In this document: positions 1 through 7,701 of the stretch, in pieces | Position numbering within the stretch: the stretch's first letter is position 1 | Layout: every line of letters starts with the position of its first letter | From: Blastococcus atacamensis | GTDB taxonomy: Bacteria; Actinomycetota; Actinomycetes; Mycobacteriales; Geodermatophilaceae | Length of the DNA: 45,519 nt | Reading direction: 5' to 3' | NCBI RefSeq assembly: GCF_002938425.1 | Contig: NZ_POQU01000020.1 | Span: 1 to 45,519, forward strand | Position numbers and translations under genes: made by a program | Notes under the pieces: model-generated | Told to the model about the DNA's origin: nothing | The model's input: the letters and a program-made list of their open reading frames with translations, nothing else | The model's database searches: none

Positions 1-70
1 CAAAGCCCTGACACGGGGTATTACTTGGCACTGACTTTCGGCACGCTGTTGAGTTCTCAAGGAGCGGACG
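1..70 (-). promoter_or_regulatory. probable 16S rRNA operon leader (rrn gene itself lies off the left edge)
   Basis: Read on the minus strand, positions 60-41 give TTGAGAACTCAACAGCGTGC, which resembles the conserved TGAGAACTCAA leader segment just upstream of 16S rRNA genes in actinobacteria (part of the processing stem). No rRNA body is present, so the 16S gene would begin left of position 1 and be transcribed leftwards. Positions 71-211 hold no convincing gene and probably carry rrn promoter sequence, but I could not fix -35/-10 boxes with confidence. Recognition is from memory of leader sequences rather than an alignment. Confidence 0.5.
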
Positions 71-211
71 CGCAGAAACTCGACCCTTCCGGGCTCCGTC
101 CCTGGCTGGATGTCCAACTCTACGCCGCTTCCAGAGCTTCCCCGGTGGGGGGCTCCTCGGTGGCCCTTGCGGGCTTCCGTGGGGCGCAGAGAGAACAGTA
201 CACCGTCCTGA

Positions 212-257
212 GGGGGCTCTGCAGGGGGGGTCCCCTGGGCCCTCCTGCAGAGCCCCC
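212..257 (-). terminator. strong hairpin downstream of the alkB-like gene
   Basis: GGGGGCTCTGCAGG (212-225) is perfectly complementary to CCTGCAGAGCCCCC (244-257), and the stem can extend inwards by a G-U and three G-C pairs. It begins 19 bases after the stop codon of the minus-strand dioxygenase gene and lies between it and the rrn leader. There is no T-run, which is common for terminators of GC-rich actinobacteria. It would insulate the rrn promoter region from read-through. Confidence 0.6.
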
Positions 258-276
258 GCGGCGGCGAAAGGCCTGG

Positions 277-903
277 TCAGGCGACTCCGCGGGGGCGGAA
301 CTGCACGCTCACCCGGGGGCCGACCGGCTTGGCGGTCTTAGGGATGCAGTGCTCCCAGGTCCGCTGGCACGAGCCACCCATGACCACGAGGTCGCCATGT
401 CCCAGAGGGAAGCGCAGTGACTCCCCGCCCCCGACCGGGCGGAGGAGAAGCGGTCGGGGCGAGCCGAAGGACACGATCGCAACCATCGTGTCGGTCGAGC
501 GTCCGCGGCCGATGCGGTCGCCGTGCCAGGCGACGCTGTCGCGACCGTCCCGGTAGAGGCACATGCCCGCGGAGACGAAGTGCTCCCCGAGCTCGGGCCC
601 GTAGTGGCGGTTCAGTTCGTCGCGCGCCTCGGTGAGCAGAGCGTGCGGCAGCCGTTCCCCGCCGCCGTACCACCGCAGCAGACGCGGGACCGCGACCTCG
701 CGCTCGTACATCTGCCGGCGGTCCTCCCGCCAGCCGATGTCCCCGAGCAGGACGTCGAGCACCTCGTCGGATCCGGTCACCCACCCCGGGAGGTGGTCCA
801 CCCACGCCCTGCGGCCGAGCTCGTGCCGCACGACCGCGTCGAGCCGGCCGAGCGTCGCAGCATCGGCGAGGTCCCACATCGAGGGCTGGTGCGCCAGCGT
901 CAT
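277..903 (-). CDS. AlkB-like alpha-ketoglutarate-dependent dioxygenase
   Basis: A 208-residue protein of the 2OG-Fe(II) oxygenase superfamily, AlkB type. These enzymes oxidatively remove alkyl groups from nucleic-acid bases, using Fe(II), 2-oxoglutarate and oxygen. The HxD iron-binding motif is visible in WHGDRIG, the second histidine in WEHCIPK, and the C-terminal arginines that bind 2-oxoglutarate in RVSVQFRPR. The start chosen is ATG at 903 (MTLAHQPSMWDL). A longer reading to 954 would run through the palindrome at 925-944 and is unlikely. The gene ends just before a strong hairpin (212-257), and its promoter region holds a LexA-like palindrome, so damage-inducible expression is plausible. 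Family assignment is firm; substrate (DNA or RNA) is not determined. Confidence 0.88.
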   Translation of the reverse strand: MTLAHQPSMWDLADAATLGRLDAVVRHELGRRAWVDHLPGWVTGSDEVLDVLLGDIGWREDRRQMYEREVAVPRLLRWYGGGERLPHALLTEARDELNRHYGPELGEHFVSAGMCLYRDGRDSVAWHGDRIGRGRSTDTMVAIVSFGSPRPLLLRPVGGGESLRFPLGHGDLVVMGGSCQRTWEHCIPKTAKPVGPRVSVQFRPRGVA

Positions 904-924
904 GGGGAGGACGCTACCCGGACC

Positions 925-944
925 TTTCGCACATGTGTGCGAAA
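925..944. promoter_or_regulatory. 20-bp palindrome upstream of the alkB-like gene, possible SOS box variant
   Basis: TTTCGCACATGTGTGCGAAA has two perfect 9-base arms around a TG spacer and lies 22 bases upstream of the ATG at 903. Its core TCGCACA-TG-TGTGCGA differs from the actinobacterial LexA box (TCGAACANNTGTTCGA) by one symmetric change in each arm. Its position in the promoter of a DNA-repair gene makes a repressor operator likely. LexA itself is an inference. Confidence 0.55.
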
Positions 945-1014
945 AGCTGTGCATAACGTGCGGCCTTCACCCCGCGGCCCGACCCGAGCCCTCGAGGAGG
1001 CCGTCGTCATCCCC

Positions 1015-3249
1015 CTACGCGGTGAGCGCGAGGGCGAAGGGCAGCACCGAGGAGGCGCCGGCCCGACGCAGCTCCCGACCGGCCACCGTCATGGTCCAGC
1101 GGGAGTCGGCGAGGTCGTCGACCAGCAGCACCGGGCCCGTCACCTCGGCCAGGCGGTCGCGCAGTTCGGGCCCGACGACGATGCGGTCCCACACCGCGGC
1201 GAGCCGGAAGGCGCTGTTGCCCCCCGGCTGACCGGTCGGCCCACCGTGGGCGAGCGAGAGCTCCCCGAGGTAGGGCAGCCGTCCCATGCGGGACAGCCCC
1301 TGCGCCACACCGCTGACCAGCTGAGGACGTCGCCGGGACGGGATCGAGACCACGGCTGCCGGTCGCTCTGCCCAGTCCCACGCGGCGAGCACCCGTCCGC
1401 AGGCTCGCAGCAGTTCCTCGTCCGGCGGGACGTCGGAGACCGACCGGCGCACCGGCACCTCGAAGGCGGCGTCCGGGTCCTCCTCGATGCCGGGTGCCTC
1501 GAGGTCGAGCTCCACGACGCCGCCGATGCCGTCGTCGCCGAGGAGGGAGCGCAGGCGCTGACCCCAGCCGAGGTCCGTGAGCCGCGCGACCGCCCGGCCG
1601 GTGGCCAGCTGCTCGGACGGCGCGATCTTGCCCTTCACGTCCACGCCGAGGCGGTCGGCGCCGGTGGGCCACATCGCCCGGGGGGAGAGCTCCACCCCGG
1701 GCCGGTCGAGCGCGGCCGACGCCTTCTCCGCGGCGGCCTCGGGGACGTCGGTCGCGTACCAGGGGCCGGCGCAGACGTCGCACCGGCCGCAGGGCGCGGC
1801 GGTCGGGTCGTCCAGCGCGGACTGCAGGAAGGCCATGCGGCACTCGGCCTCGTCGACCGGCTTGGCGTAGCTGAGCATCGCCCGCTGCTCGGCCTCGCGG
1901 GTGCGGGTCACCCGGGCATAGCGGTCGGCGTCGTAGACCCACGGCCGGCCGGTGGAGCGCCATCCGCCCTGCACCCGCTCGACTGCGCCGTCGACGGCGA
2001 GAACCTTGAGCAGCAGCTCCAGGCGGGACCGGCGGACGTCGGCGACGGTTTCGAGGCGGGCCACCGACCACGCCTTCCCGTCGGCCATCGCCGTCAGCAC
2101 TGCTGCCGCGTGGTCCTCGCGCGGCATCGAGGAGGTGGCGAACCACTGCCAGATCGCGATGTCCTCGGGCCCGGGCAGGAGCAGGACGTCGGCGTGCTCG
2201 ACGGCGCGGCCGGCACGACCCACCTGCTGGTAGTAGCTGACCGGCGACGACGGCGCCCCCAGGTGGACGACGAAGCCCAGGTCGGGCTTGTCGAAGCCCA
2301 TGCCCAGGGCGGAGGTGGCGACCAGCGCCTTCACGCGGTTCTCCCGCAGCGCCTCCTCGGCGTCCTTGCGGTCGGCGTCGTCGAGGCGGCCGGTGTAGGC
2401 GCGCACCTCGTGTCCGGCGTCGCGCAGGAGGTTGGCCGTCTCCTCCGCGGCGGCCACGGTCAGCGTGTAGACGATGCCGCTGCCCGGCAGATCCCCGATG
2501 TACGAGGCCAGCCAGGCCAGTCGGGCCCGGTCCGACGGCAGCCGCAGCACGCCCAGCCGAAGGGAGTCGCGGGACAGCGGACCGCGGACCGTCGTCACCT
2601 CGACGCCGCCGGCCCCGAGCTGCTCGGCGACGTCGTCGACCACGCGCTCGTTGGCCGTCGCCGTCGTCGCCAGCACCGGGGTGCCTGCGGGCAGCGTGCC
2701 GAGCAGGTCGCGGATGCGGCGGTAGTCGGGGCGGAAGTCGTGCCCCCAGTCGGAGACGCAGTGCGCCTCGTCGACCACCACGAGCCCGCACCGGGCGACG
2801 AGCCCGGGCAGCTGCTCCTCCCGGAACCGGGGGTTGGTGAGCCGCTCCGGGGAGACCAGGAGGACGTCGACGTCGTCGGCGGCCAGGCGGGCGGCGATGT
2901 CATCCCACTCGGTCATGTTGGCGCTGGAGATCTCCACCGCCCGGATGCCGGCGCGAGCGGCCGCGGCCACCTGATCGCGCATCAGGGCGAGCAGCGGGCT
3001 GACCAGCAGCGTCGGGCCCGCGCCGCGGCGGCGCAGCAGAGCGGTGGAGACGAAGTAGACCGCCGACTTGCCCCAGCCGGTGCGCTGGACCACCAGGGCG
3101 CGGGCGGAGCGCTCGACCAGCGCCGCGACAGCGGCGTCCTGGCCCTCGCGGAAGACCGCGTCGGGACGGCCGGTGAGCTCGCGCAGGATCTCCAGGGCCT
3201 CGGCGGCGACGGAACCGGCGATCTCCGACGGCGGGGCAGCGGTGCTCAT
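1015..3249 (-). CDS. RecQ-family ATP-dependent DNA helicase with C-terminal phosphoribosyltransferase-like region
   Basis: 744 residues. The N-terminal two thirds is a superfamily 2 RecQ helicase: Walker A-like RTGWGKS near residues 56-62, DEAHCVSDWGHDFRPDY near 160-176 (DEAH box plus the RecQ aromatic-rich loop), TTATAN, and the arginine-finger motif QQVGRAGR. A zinc-binding type stretch (ECRMAFLQ...CGRCDVC) follows. The last ~120 residues differ from ordinary RecQ: they end in VLLVDDLADSRWTM, which looks like the PRPP-binding motif of ComF/PRTase-type domains. Start is ATG at 3249, from which the recognisable domain begins. The longer frame to 3420 is low-complexity and overlaps the divergent PHP gene. 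It likely unwinds DNA in recombination or repair; the role of the tail is unknown. Confidence 0.9.
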   Translation of the reverse strand: MSTAAPPSEIAGSVAAEALEILRELTGRPDAVFREGQDAAVAALVERSARALVVQRTGWGKSAVYFVSTALLRRRGAGPTLLVSPLLALMRDQVAAAARAGIRAVEISSANMTEWDDIAARLAADDVDVLLVSPERLTNPRFREEQLPGLVARCGLVVVDEAHCVSDWGHDFRPDYRRIRDLLGTLPAGTPVLATTATANERVVDDVAEQLGAGGVEVTTVRGPLSRDSLRLGVLRLPSDRARLAWLASYIGDLPGSGIVYTLTVAAAEETANLLRDAGHEVRAYTGRLDDADRKDAEEALRENRVKALVATSALGMGFDKPDLGFVVHLGAPSSPVSYYQQVGRAGRAVEHADVLLLPGPEDIAIWQWFATSSMPREDHAAAVLTAMADGKAWSVARLETVADVRRSRLELLLKVLAVDGAVERVQGGWRSTGRPWVYDADRYARVTRTREAEQRAMLSYAKPVDEAECRMAFLQSALDDPTAAPCGRCDVCAGPWYATDVPEAAAEKASAALDRPGVELSPRAMWPTGADRLGVDVKGKIAPSEQLATGRAVARLTDLGWGQRLRSLLGDDGIGGVVELDLEAPGIEEDPDAAFEVPVRRSVSDVPPDEELLRACGRVLAAWDWAERPAAVVSIPSRRRPQLVSGVAQGLSRMGRLPYLGELSLAHGGPTGQPGGNSAFRLAAVWDRIVVGPELRDRLAEVTGPVLLVDDLADSRWTMTVAGRELRRAGASSVLPFALALTA

Positions 3250-3329
3250 GGGGACGACAGTAAGCATCCCGGCCGACAGAACGGGTGCCCGCGCGCGAGG
3301 TGGGGACGGCGGTGGAGAATCCACAGGCG

Positions 3330-4163
3330 ATGGCATCCCAGGGGCAGCTTCCGGCCGACAACCACGTCCACACCCACTGGTCGTGGGACACGCCGGACTC
3401 GTCGACGATGCGCAGGGCATGCGAGCGGGCGATCGCGAAGGGCCTGCCGGCCATCGCCTTCACCGAGCACCTCGACTTCACCGTCTGGCAGGCCGAGGAC
3501 CGGGCGACCGAGGAGGGGCTGGTCGACCGCCACCCCGCCCACCAGCTGCCCATCGACGTCGAGGGCTACTTCGCCGAGCTCGCCGAGTGCCGCGACCGGT
3601 TCCCGGAGCTGCGCATCTGGTCGGGCATCGAGACCGGCGAGCCGCACCTGTTCGCCGCGAGCATCGCCCGCCACCTCGAGGACTCCCCGGTCGACCGCGT
3701 CCTCGGCTCGCTGCACTCCCTCTCCGACGACGGCCGGCTGGTCGGCGTGGGGAGGCTGCTGCACGACGGCGCCGACGCCACCATGCGCCGCTACCTCGGC
3801 GAGATGGTGGGGATGATCGAGAGCAGCGACGTCTTCCAGGTCCTGGCGCACGTGGACTTCCCCCGGCGGTACTGGCCCGGCGGTAGCGACCGGTACGTGG
3901 AGAAGGACTACGAGGAGGAGTACCGGGCGGTGTTCCGGGCCCTGGCCCGCAGCGGCCGGGCGCTGGAGATCAACACCAGCAGCCCGCTGGCGTCGGCCGA
4001 CCAGGTGCGCTGGTTCCACGAGGAGGGCGGCGAGGCCGTCAGCTTCGGCAGCGACGCCCACGCGCCCACCGCCGTCGGGCAGAAGTTCGACCTCGCCGTC
4101 GCCGTCGCCGAGGCGGCCGGCTTCCGCCCGGGACGCGACCGGTTCGACTTCTGGCGCCGCTGA
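3330..4163 (+). CDS. PHP-domain phosphoesterase (histidinol-phosphatase-like)
   Basis: 277 residues with the polymerase-and-histidinol-phosphatase metal-binding fold: DNHVHTHWSWD at residues 10-20 (H-x-H), AFTEHLDF, a GIETGEP segment, VLGSLHS, VLAHVDFPRR and the terminal GSDAHAP motif. The family hydrolyses phosphate esters with a trinuclear metal site. The sequence resembles HisJ-type histidinol-phosphatases, but no his genes are nearby, so the substrate is open. ATG 3330 is chosen because GGTGGAG lies 12 bases upstream. An alternative start at 3285 would add 15 residues of no family character. It is divergent from recQ by 80 bases and convergent with the BenE gene, 10 bases away. Confidence 0.82.
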   Translation: MASQGQLPADNHVHTHWSWDTPDSSTMRRACERAIAKGLPAIAFTEHLDFTVWQAEDRATEEGLVDRHPAHQLPIDVEGYFAELAECRDRFPELRIWSGIETGEPHLFAASIARHLEDSPVDRVLGSLHSLSDDGRLVGVGRLLHDGADATMRRYLGEMVGMIESSDVFQVLAHVDFPRRYWPGGSDRYVEKDYEEEYRAVFRALARSGRALEINTSSPLASADQVRWFHEEGGEAVSFGSDAHAPTAVGQKFDLAVAVAEAAGFRPGRDRFDFWRR

Positions 4164-4173
4164 GCCGCGTAGG

Positions 4174-5331
4174 TCAGGCGCGAGAGGGCCGGTACCAGGC
4201 CCAGAACGCCAGCCCGACGACCAGCGACCAGAACGCCGACCCGATTCCGCCCACGGCGACGCCGCTGATCGCCACCAGGAAGGTGGCGACGACGGGGATG
4301 CGGTCCTCCGGCCGCGCCAGCGCGCCGCTCAGCGACGACGCCAGCACCGGCCACAGCGCCAGCCCGGCCGCCGCGGCGACGAAGCCGGCGGGCGCGGTGG
4401 CGACCAGGGCGGCGACGGCGGCCGACACGAGCGCGATGCCGACGTAGGCAACGCCCGCGGTGCGCGCGGCGAGGTAGCGACGGGCCGGGTCGGCGTCGGC
4501 CTCGGGACCCGCCGCCAGCGCTGCGCTGATCGCGGCCAGGTTGATCGCGTGACCACCGAAGGGGGCGCCGAGCAGCGTTCCGGCGCCGGTGACCGCCATG
4601 GCCGCCCGCCACGGTGCGCGGTAGCCGTACGCCGCCAGCACCGCCATGCCCGGCACGTTCTGGGAGGCCATCGTCACCAGGAACAACGGCAACCCGAGCC
4701 CGATCACGGCGGCCGAGCCGAGGTCCGGGGTGGTCCACTCCAACGCGGGCAGCAGCGCGGCGGCCGGGACACCGCCCTCGCACGCGGACAGCCAGCCGAT
4801 GGTGCCGAGGGTCAGCGCGAAGGCGGCCGGTACCGCCCAGCGCGGGGAGAACCGCAGCAGCACCGCCCAGACGAGGACGACCGGCACCACCAGCCGGGGG
4901 ATCTCCAGCGCCGCCCGGACCGGCTCGAGGCACAGCGGAACGAGGACGCCGGCCAGCATGGCCTGCGCGAGCACCGGCGGGATGGCCGCGATGACGGTGC
5001 CCAGCCGGGGCCAGGCGGCGGCCAGCAGGACGAGGGCACCGACCAGGACGAAGGCCCCGACGGCCACCGGCCAGGACGGCGCGGACGCCGTCGCCAGCAG
5101 CGCCGCACCCGGCGTGGACCACGCCACGGTGATCGGCATCCGGGTCCGCTGCGCCAGCAGCACCGTGGCGAGCCCCATGGCGACCGACAGGACGACCAGG
5201 CCGGAGGCGGCCTGTGCCGGCGACGCCCCCACCGCGCGCAGGCCGATGAGCACCACCGCGAAGGAGCTGAGGAACCCGACGAGGGCGGTTACCAGGCCGG
5301 CGACGGTCGTCGACGACGGAGCGGCGGGCAC
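4174..5331 (-). CDS. benzoate/H+ symporter family transporter (BenE)
   Basis: 385-residue polytopic inner-membrane protein with about 11-12 hydrophobic segments. The pattern of the BenE family is visible: an N-terminal region (VGFLSSFAVVLIGLRAVGASPAQAASG), then RMPITVAWSTPGAALL, then SQNVPGMAVLAAYGY and a glycine-rich APFGGHAINLAAISAALAAG. Members import aromatic acids such as benzoate with protons. No benzoate catabolic genes are in the window, so the substrate is inferred from family only. The start is GTG at 5331, 42 bases from the divergent acetyltransferase ATG. Confidence 0.85.
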   Translation of the reverse strand: MPAAPSSTTVAGLVTALVGFLSSFAVVLIGLRAVGASPAQAASGLVVLSVAMGLATVLLAQRTRMPITVAWSTPGAALLATASAPSWPVAVGAFVLVGALVLLAAAWPRLGTVIAAIPPVLAQAMLAGVLVPLCLEPVRAALEIPRLVVPVVLVWAVLLRFSPRWAVPAAFALTLGTIGWLSACEGGVPAAALLPALEWTTPDLGSAAVIGLGLPLFLVTMASQNVPGMAVLAAYGYRAPWRAAMAVTGAGTLLGAPFGGHAINLAAISAALAAGPEADADPARRYLAARTAGVAYVGIALVSAAVAALVATAPAGFVAAAAGLALWPVLASSLSGALARPEDRIPVVATFLVAISGVAVGGIGSAFWSLVVGLAFWAWYRPSRA

Positions 5332-5373
5332 GGCGCGCGACGCTAGCGGAGCGCCCCTCTACCGTCGGTGATC

Positions 5374-5910
5374 ATGGGTGCCTCAGCTCCGGTCGTCCGG
5401 GACGCCACCGCGGACGACGCCGCCGTGTGCGCTGCGATCTACACGCCCTACGTCACCGACACGGCGATCACCTTCGAGCTCGAGCCGCCGTCCGAGGCGC
5501 AGATGGCCGGGCGCATCGCCGCCGCGCAGCGCGCGCACGCCTGGCTGGTCCTGGCGGACGAGGGCGTCGTCGTCGGCTACGCCTACGCCGGCCCGTACAA
5601 GGAGCGCGCTGCCTACCGGTGGTCCTGCGAGGTGAGCGTCTACCTGGACGGCGGGCGGCGTCGCCGCGGCGGCGACGGGCGGACGCTGTACGAGGCGCTC
5701 TTCGCCCGGCTGGCCGACCGCGGGTTCCGCACCGCGGTCGCCGGGATCACCCTGCCGAACGAGCCGAGCGTGGGCCTGCACACCGCGATGGGCTTCGAGC
5801 CGATCGGCACCTACCGGCGGATCGGCTTCAAGCAGGGCATGTGGCGCGACGTGCTGTGGACGCAGCGGGCGCTGGGGTCCTATGACGCGGACCCGGTCGA
5901 ACCGGTCTGA
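5374..5910 (+). CDS. GNAT acetyltransferase, phosphinothricin/methionine-sulfone acetyltransferase (PAT)-like
   Basis: 178 residues. The opening VRDATADDAAVCAAIYTPYV and the ITFELEPPS segment are hallmark features of the PAT/MddA branch of GNAT enzymes, which N-acetylate phosphinothricin, methionine sulfone or sulfoximine using acetyl-CoA. The acetyl-CoA pyrophosphate loop appears as GGRRRRGGDGRTLYEAL, with two extra glycine/arginine residues compared with the usual QxxGxGxxL pattern. The C-terminal GFEPIGTYRRIGFKQGMWRDV is also characteristic. ATG 5374 is preceded by GTG 5368 in the same frame; either could be used. It is divergent from the BenE gene. Confidence 0.85.
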   Translation: MGASAPVVRDATADDAAVCAAIYTPYVTDTAITFELEPPSEAQMAGRIAAAQRAHAWLVLADEGVVVGYAYAGPYKERAAYRWSCEVSVYLDGGRRRRGGDGRTLYEALFARLADRGFRTAVAGITLPNEPSVGLHTAMGFEPIGTYRRIGFKQGMWRDVLWTQRALGSYDADPVEPV

Positions 5911-5919
5911 GTCGCCCGA

Positions 5920-7638
5920 TCAGGCCATGCGGCCGCGCAGGGCGCCAACCCTGGGAAGCGGCGTCGTGAGGTCCGGCTCGTAGGCGTGCGCCCCGGGGAC
6001 CGGGGGCTTGCCGCGCCGGCGCTCGGCGGCACCGGGGACGACGAACCGGTAGGTCGCGTCCACGTCCCGGACGGCGAAGGTGTCCTCGTCGGGCCCGGCG
6101 TGGTGGAGGACGACGGTGTCGAACCGCTCCGCGACCCGGTGCAGGGACTCGGCGTCGGAGACGTCGATGACCGTTCCCCCCGCCGCGAAGGCGGTGACCG
6201 GCACGATCCGGTCGGCGTGCCGCAGCACGAAGTCGTCGGCGGGGTCGTTCCGGCCGGCCCGCCCGAGCCACGCTCCGACGCCGGCGACGAGCAGCGCCAC
6301 GGCCAGCACGACGACGGCGAGGGCGCGGGCCACGCCGATGGGGACGCCGACGCCGGCGAGCTCGAAGGTGCGCGCGACGGTCTCGCCGGTCTCCACCTCG
6401 GTCTCCGTCAGCGTCTTCAGCACGGTGTCGGCCTCGCCCGTCAGCCGCAGCGACGTCGGTTCGAGCGAGAACGCCAGGGTCTCCGGCGCCTTCGCCTCGA
6501 ACGCGATGCCCCGCACGGTGCCGGTGGTGGCCGTCGTGGGCGTGATCCGGAGGGTCGCGCCGCCGCCTGCCCCGCCGACCTCGGCGTAGTGCTTCGCGAG
6601 GACGGACGCGGCGAGGGCGGTGTCGACGGCGACGCTCGCCGTGGCCGTGCCGTCCTGCAGGCGGGCGACGGGCCCGCTGGTGAGATAGGCACCCCAACCG
6701 TCCGGTGCCTCGACCGAGACGTCCAGGCGCAGCGCACCCTGCAGGGCGCTCAGCTCCGGACCCGTGACGGTGCTCGCGTAGGAGACGGTCAGGCCGGTGG
6801 CGAGCTTGGTCCAGACGGTGTCACCGGTCTCGATGACGCCGGTCGGGTAGGTGGTGCCACGGGCGGCAGTGCCCCCGTAGGAGAACTGCCCCCGCTCGGT
6901 CACCGCGACGGTCTCGGCGGAGTCCTCGGTCGAGGGCACGAGGAGGAGAGCACCGGCACCGAGGGCGGCCACGAGCGCCACGGCTCCGGCGGCGAGCGCC
7001 ACCTGGCGGGCCTTCGCGCGCACGAGCATCGGAACGCCACCCGGCTCCAGCCGCGAGATCGAGGGCACCGGCATGCGCAGCGAGGGCACGGAGAAGGAGG
7101 GCAGCCGCAGCGACGGCAGCTGGAGGGACGGCAGCTGAAGCGACGGCGCGCGCCGGCGACGGGACCGGCGCACCCTGCGCTGCCTGTCCGCCTTGGCCGC
7201 CCCCAGGACCAGCACCGACGCCAGCCCGACGACCACGAGGGTCCCGGGCGAGGTGAGCGTGCCGAGCACGTGGCCACCGTTGGGGATCCGGAAGAACAGC
7301 GAGCCGAGCATCTCGTCCTGCGTCGGCCGGTCCTGGTCCAGGAAGTCGTTGTTGTCGCCCTGGGTGATGAATCCGTCGGCGTCCGCGGCGACGATGCGGT
7401 GCATGACGACCGTGTCGAGCGACTCGCTGCGGTAGGCGACGACGTCGCCCACCGAGTAGGTTCCGGCCTCGCTCAGGACGGCCAGGTCCCCGGCGGAGAA
7501 CTGCGGCTCCATGCTGATGCCGTAGGTGCTGAGGTACGTCGTCCCACCTCCCAGCGAGGCGGGCCAGAACAGCCACATGGTCGCGAGCACCAGCGCGACG
7601 GCGGCGCTGGTGCTCGCGACTCGTGATGCGGCTGTCAT
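5920..7638 (-). CDS. SipW-type signal peptidase I (S26) with DUF5305-like extracellular domain
   Basis: About 572 residues from ATG 7638 (a TTG at 7653 is also in frame). It begins with a membrane segment and the S26 nucleophile motif GISMEP (Ser near 42). The general base is histidine (VMHRIVAAD, His near 80) instead of lysine, as in archaeal/ER and SipW-type peptidases, and GDNND follows. A second membrane segment leads to an arginine-rich stretch and a linker of repeated [LFM]xxPS units (about 164-195). Two further membrane segments then flank an external domain of about 190 residues matching the DUF5305 arrangement. No clear Shine-Dalgarno precedes either start; a hairpin (7660-7690) ends 7 bases before the TTG. 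It presumably cleaves the exported protein encoded just upstream. Confidence 0.85.
   Translation of the reverse strand: MTAASRVASTSAAVALVLATMWLFWPASLGGGTTYLSTYGISMEPQFSAGDLAVLSEAGTYSVGDVVAYRSESLDTVVMHRIVAADADGFITQGDNNDFLDQDRPTQDEMLGSLFFRIPNGGHVLGTLTSPGTLVVVGLASVLVLGAAKADRQRRVRRSRRRRAPSLQLPSLQLPSLRLPSFSVPSLRMPVPSISRLEPGGVPMLVRAKARQVALAAGAVALVAALGAGALLLVPSTEDSAETVAVTERGQFSYGGTAARGTTYPTGVIETGDTVWTKLATGLTVSYASTVTGPELSALQGALRLDVSVEAPDGWGAYLTSGPVARLQDGTATASVAVDTALAASVLAKHYAEVGGAGGGATLRITPTTATTGTVRGIAFEAKAPETLAFSLEPTSLRLTGEADTVLKTLTETEVETGETVARTFELAGVGVPIGVARALAVVVLAVALLVAGVGAWLGRAGRNDPADDFVLRHADRIVPVTAFAAGGTVIDVSDAESLHRVAERFDTVVLHHAGPDEDTFAVRDVDATYRFVVPGAAERRRGKPPVPGAHAYEPDLTTPLPRVGALRGRMA
7080..7150 (-). 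repeat. short tandem repeat encoding proline-serine linker of the signal peptidase
   Basis: The coding strand repeats a roughly 15-base unit that translates to LQLPS, LQLPS, LRLPS, FSVPS and LRMPV, followed by a looser PS-rich end. It lies between the peptidase domain and the third membrane segment, so it probably forms an extended spacer on the cytoplasmic side. Such a repeat could change copy number by slippage. Confidence 0.65.
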
Positions 7639-7659
7639 GGAGGCACCGATCAAGGGTTA

Positions 7660-7690
7660 GGGCGAGGCGGCCACGGAGGCCGCCTCGCCC
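7660..7690 (-). terminator. perfect 13-bp hairpin between the SipW substrate gene and the peptidase gene
   Basis: GGGCGAGGCGGCC (7660-7672) pairs perfectly with GGCCGCCTCGCCC (7678-7690) around ACGGA. It sits 12 bases after the stop of the small exported-protein gene and before the signal peptidase start, on the same transcript. No T-run follows. It could act as a partial terminator, or as an mRNA-stabilising end that keeps the substrate more abundant than its protease. Confidence 0.65.
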
Positions 7691-7701
7691 AGCGGGACTG
7701 C

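Noticed and set aside
523-3816. Very long open frame on the plus strand across the alkB and recQ genes
   Set aside because: Antisense shadow of GC-rich genes: composition is Arg/Gly/His-rich with no domain, while the opposite strand has clear helicase and dioxygenase motifs.
7080-7150. CRISPR-like repeats
   Set aside because: Short in-frame repeats without spacers inside a protein-coding linker; no cas genes.
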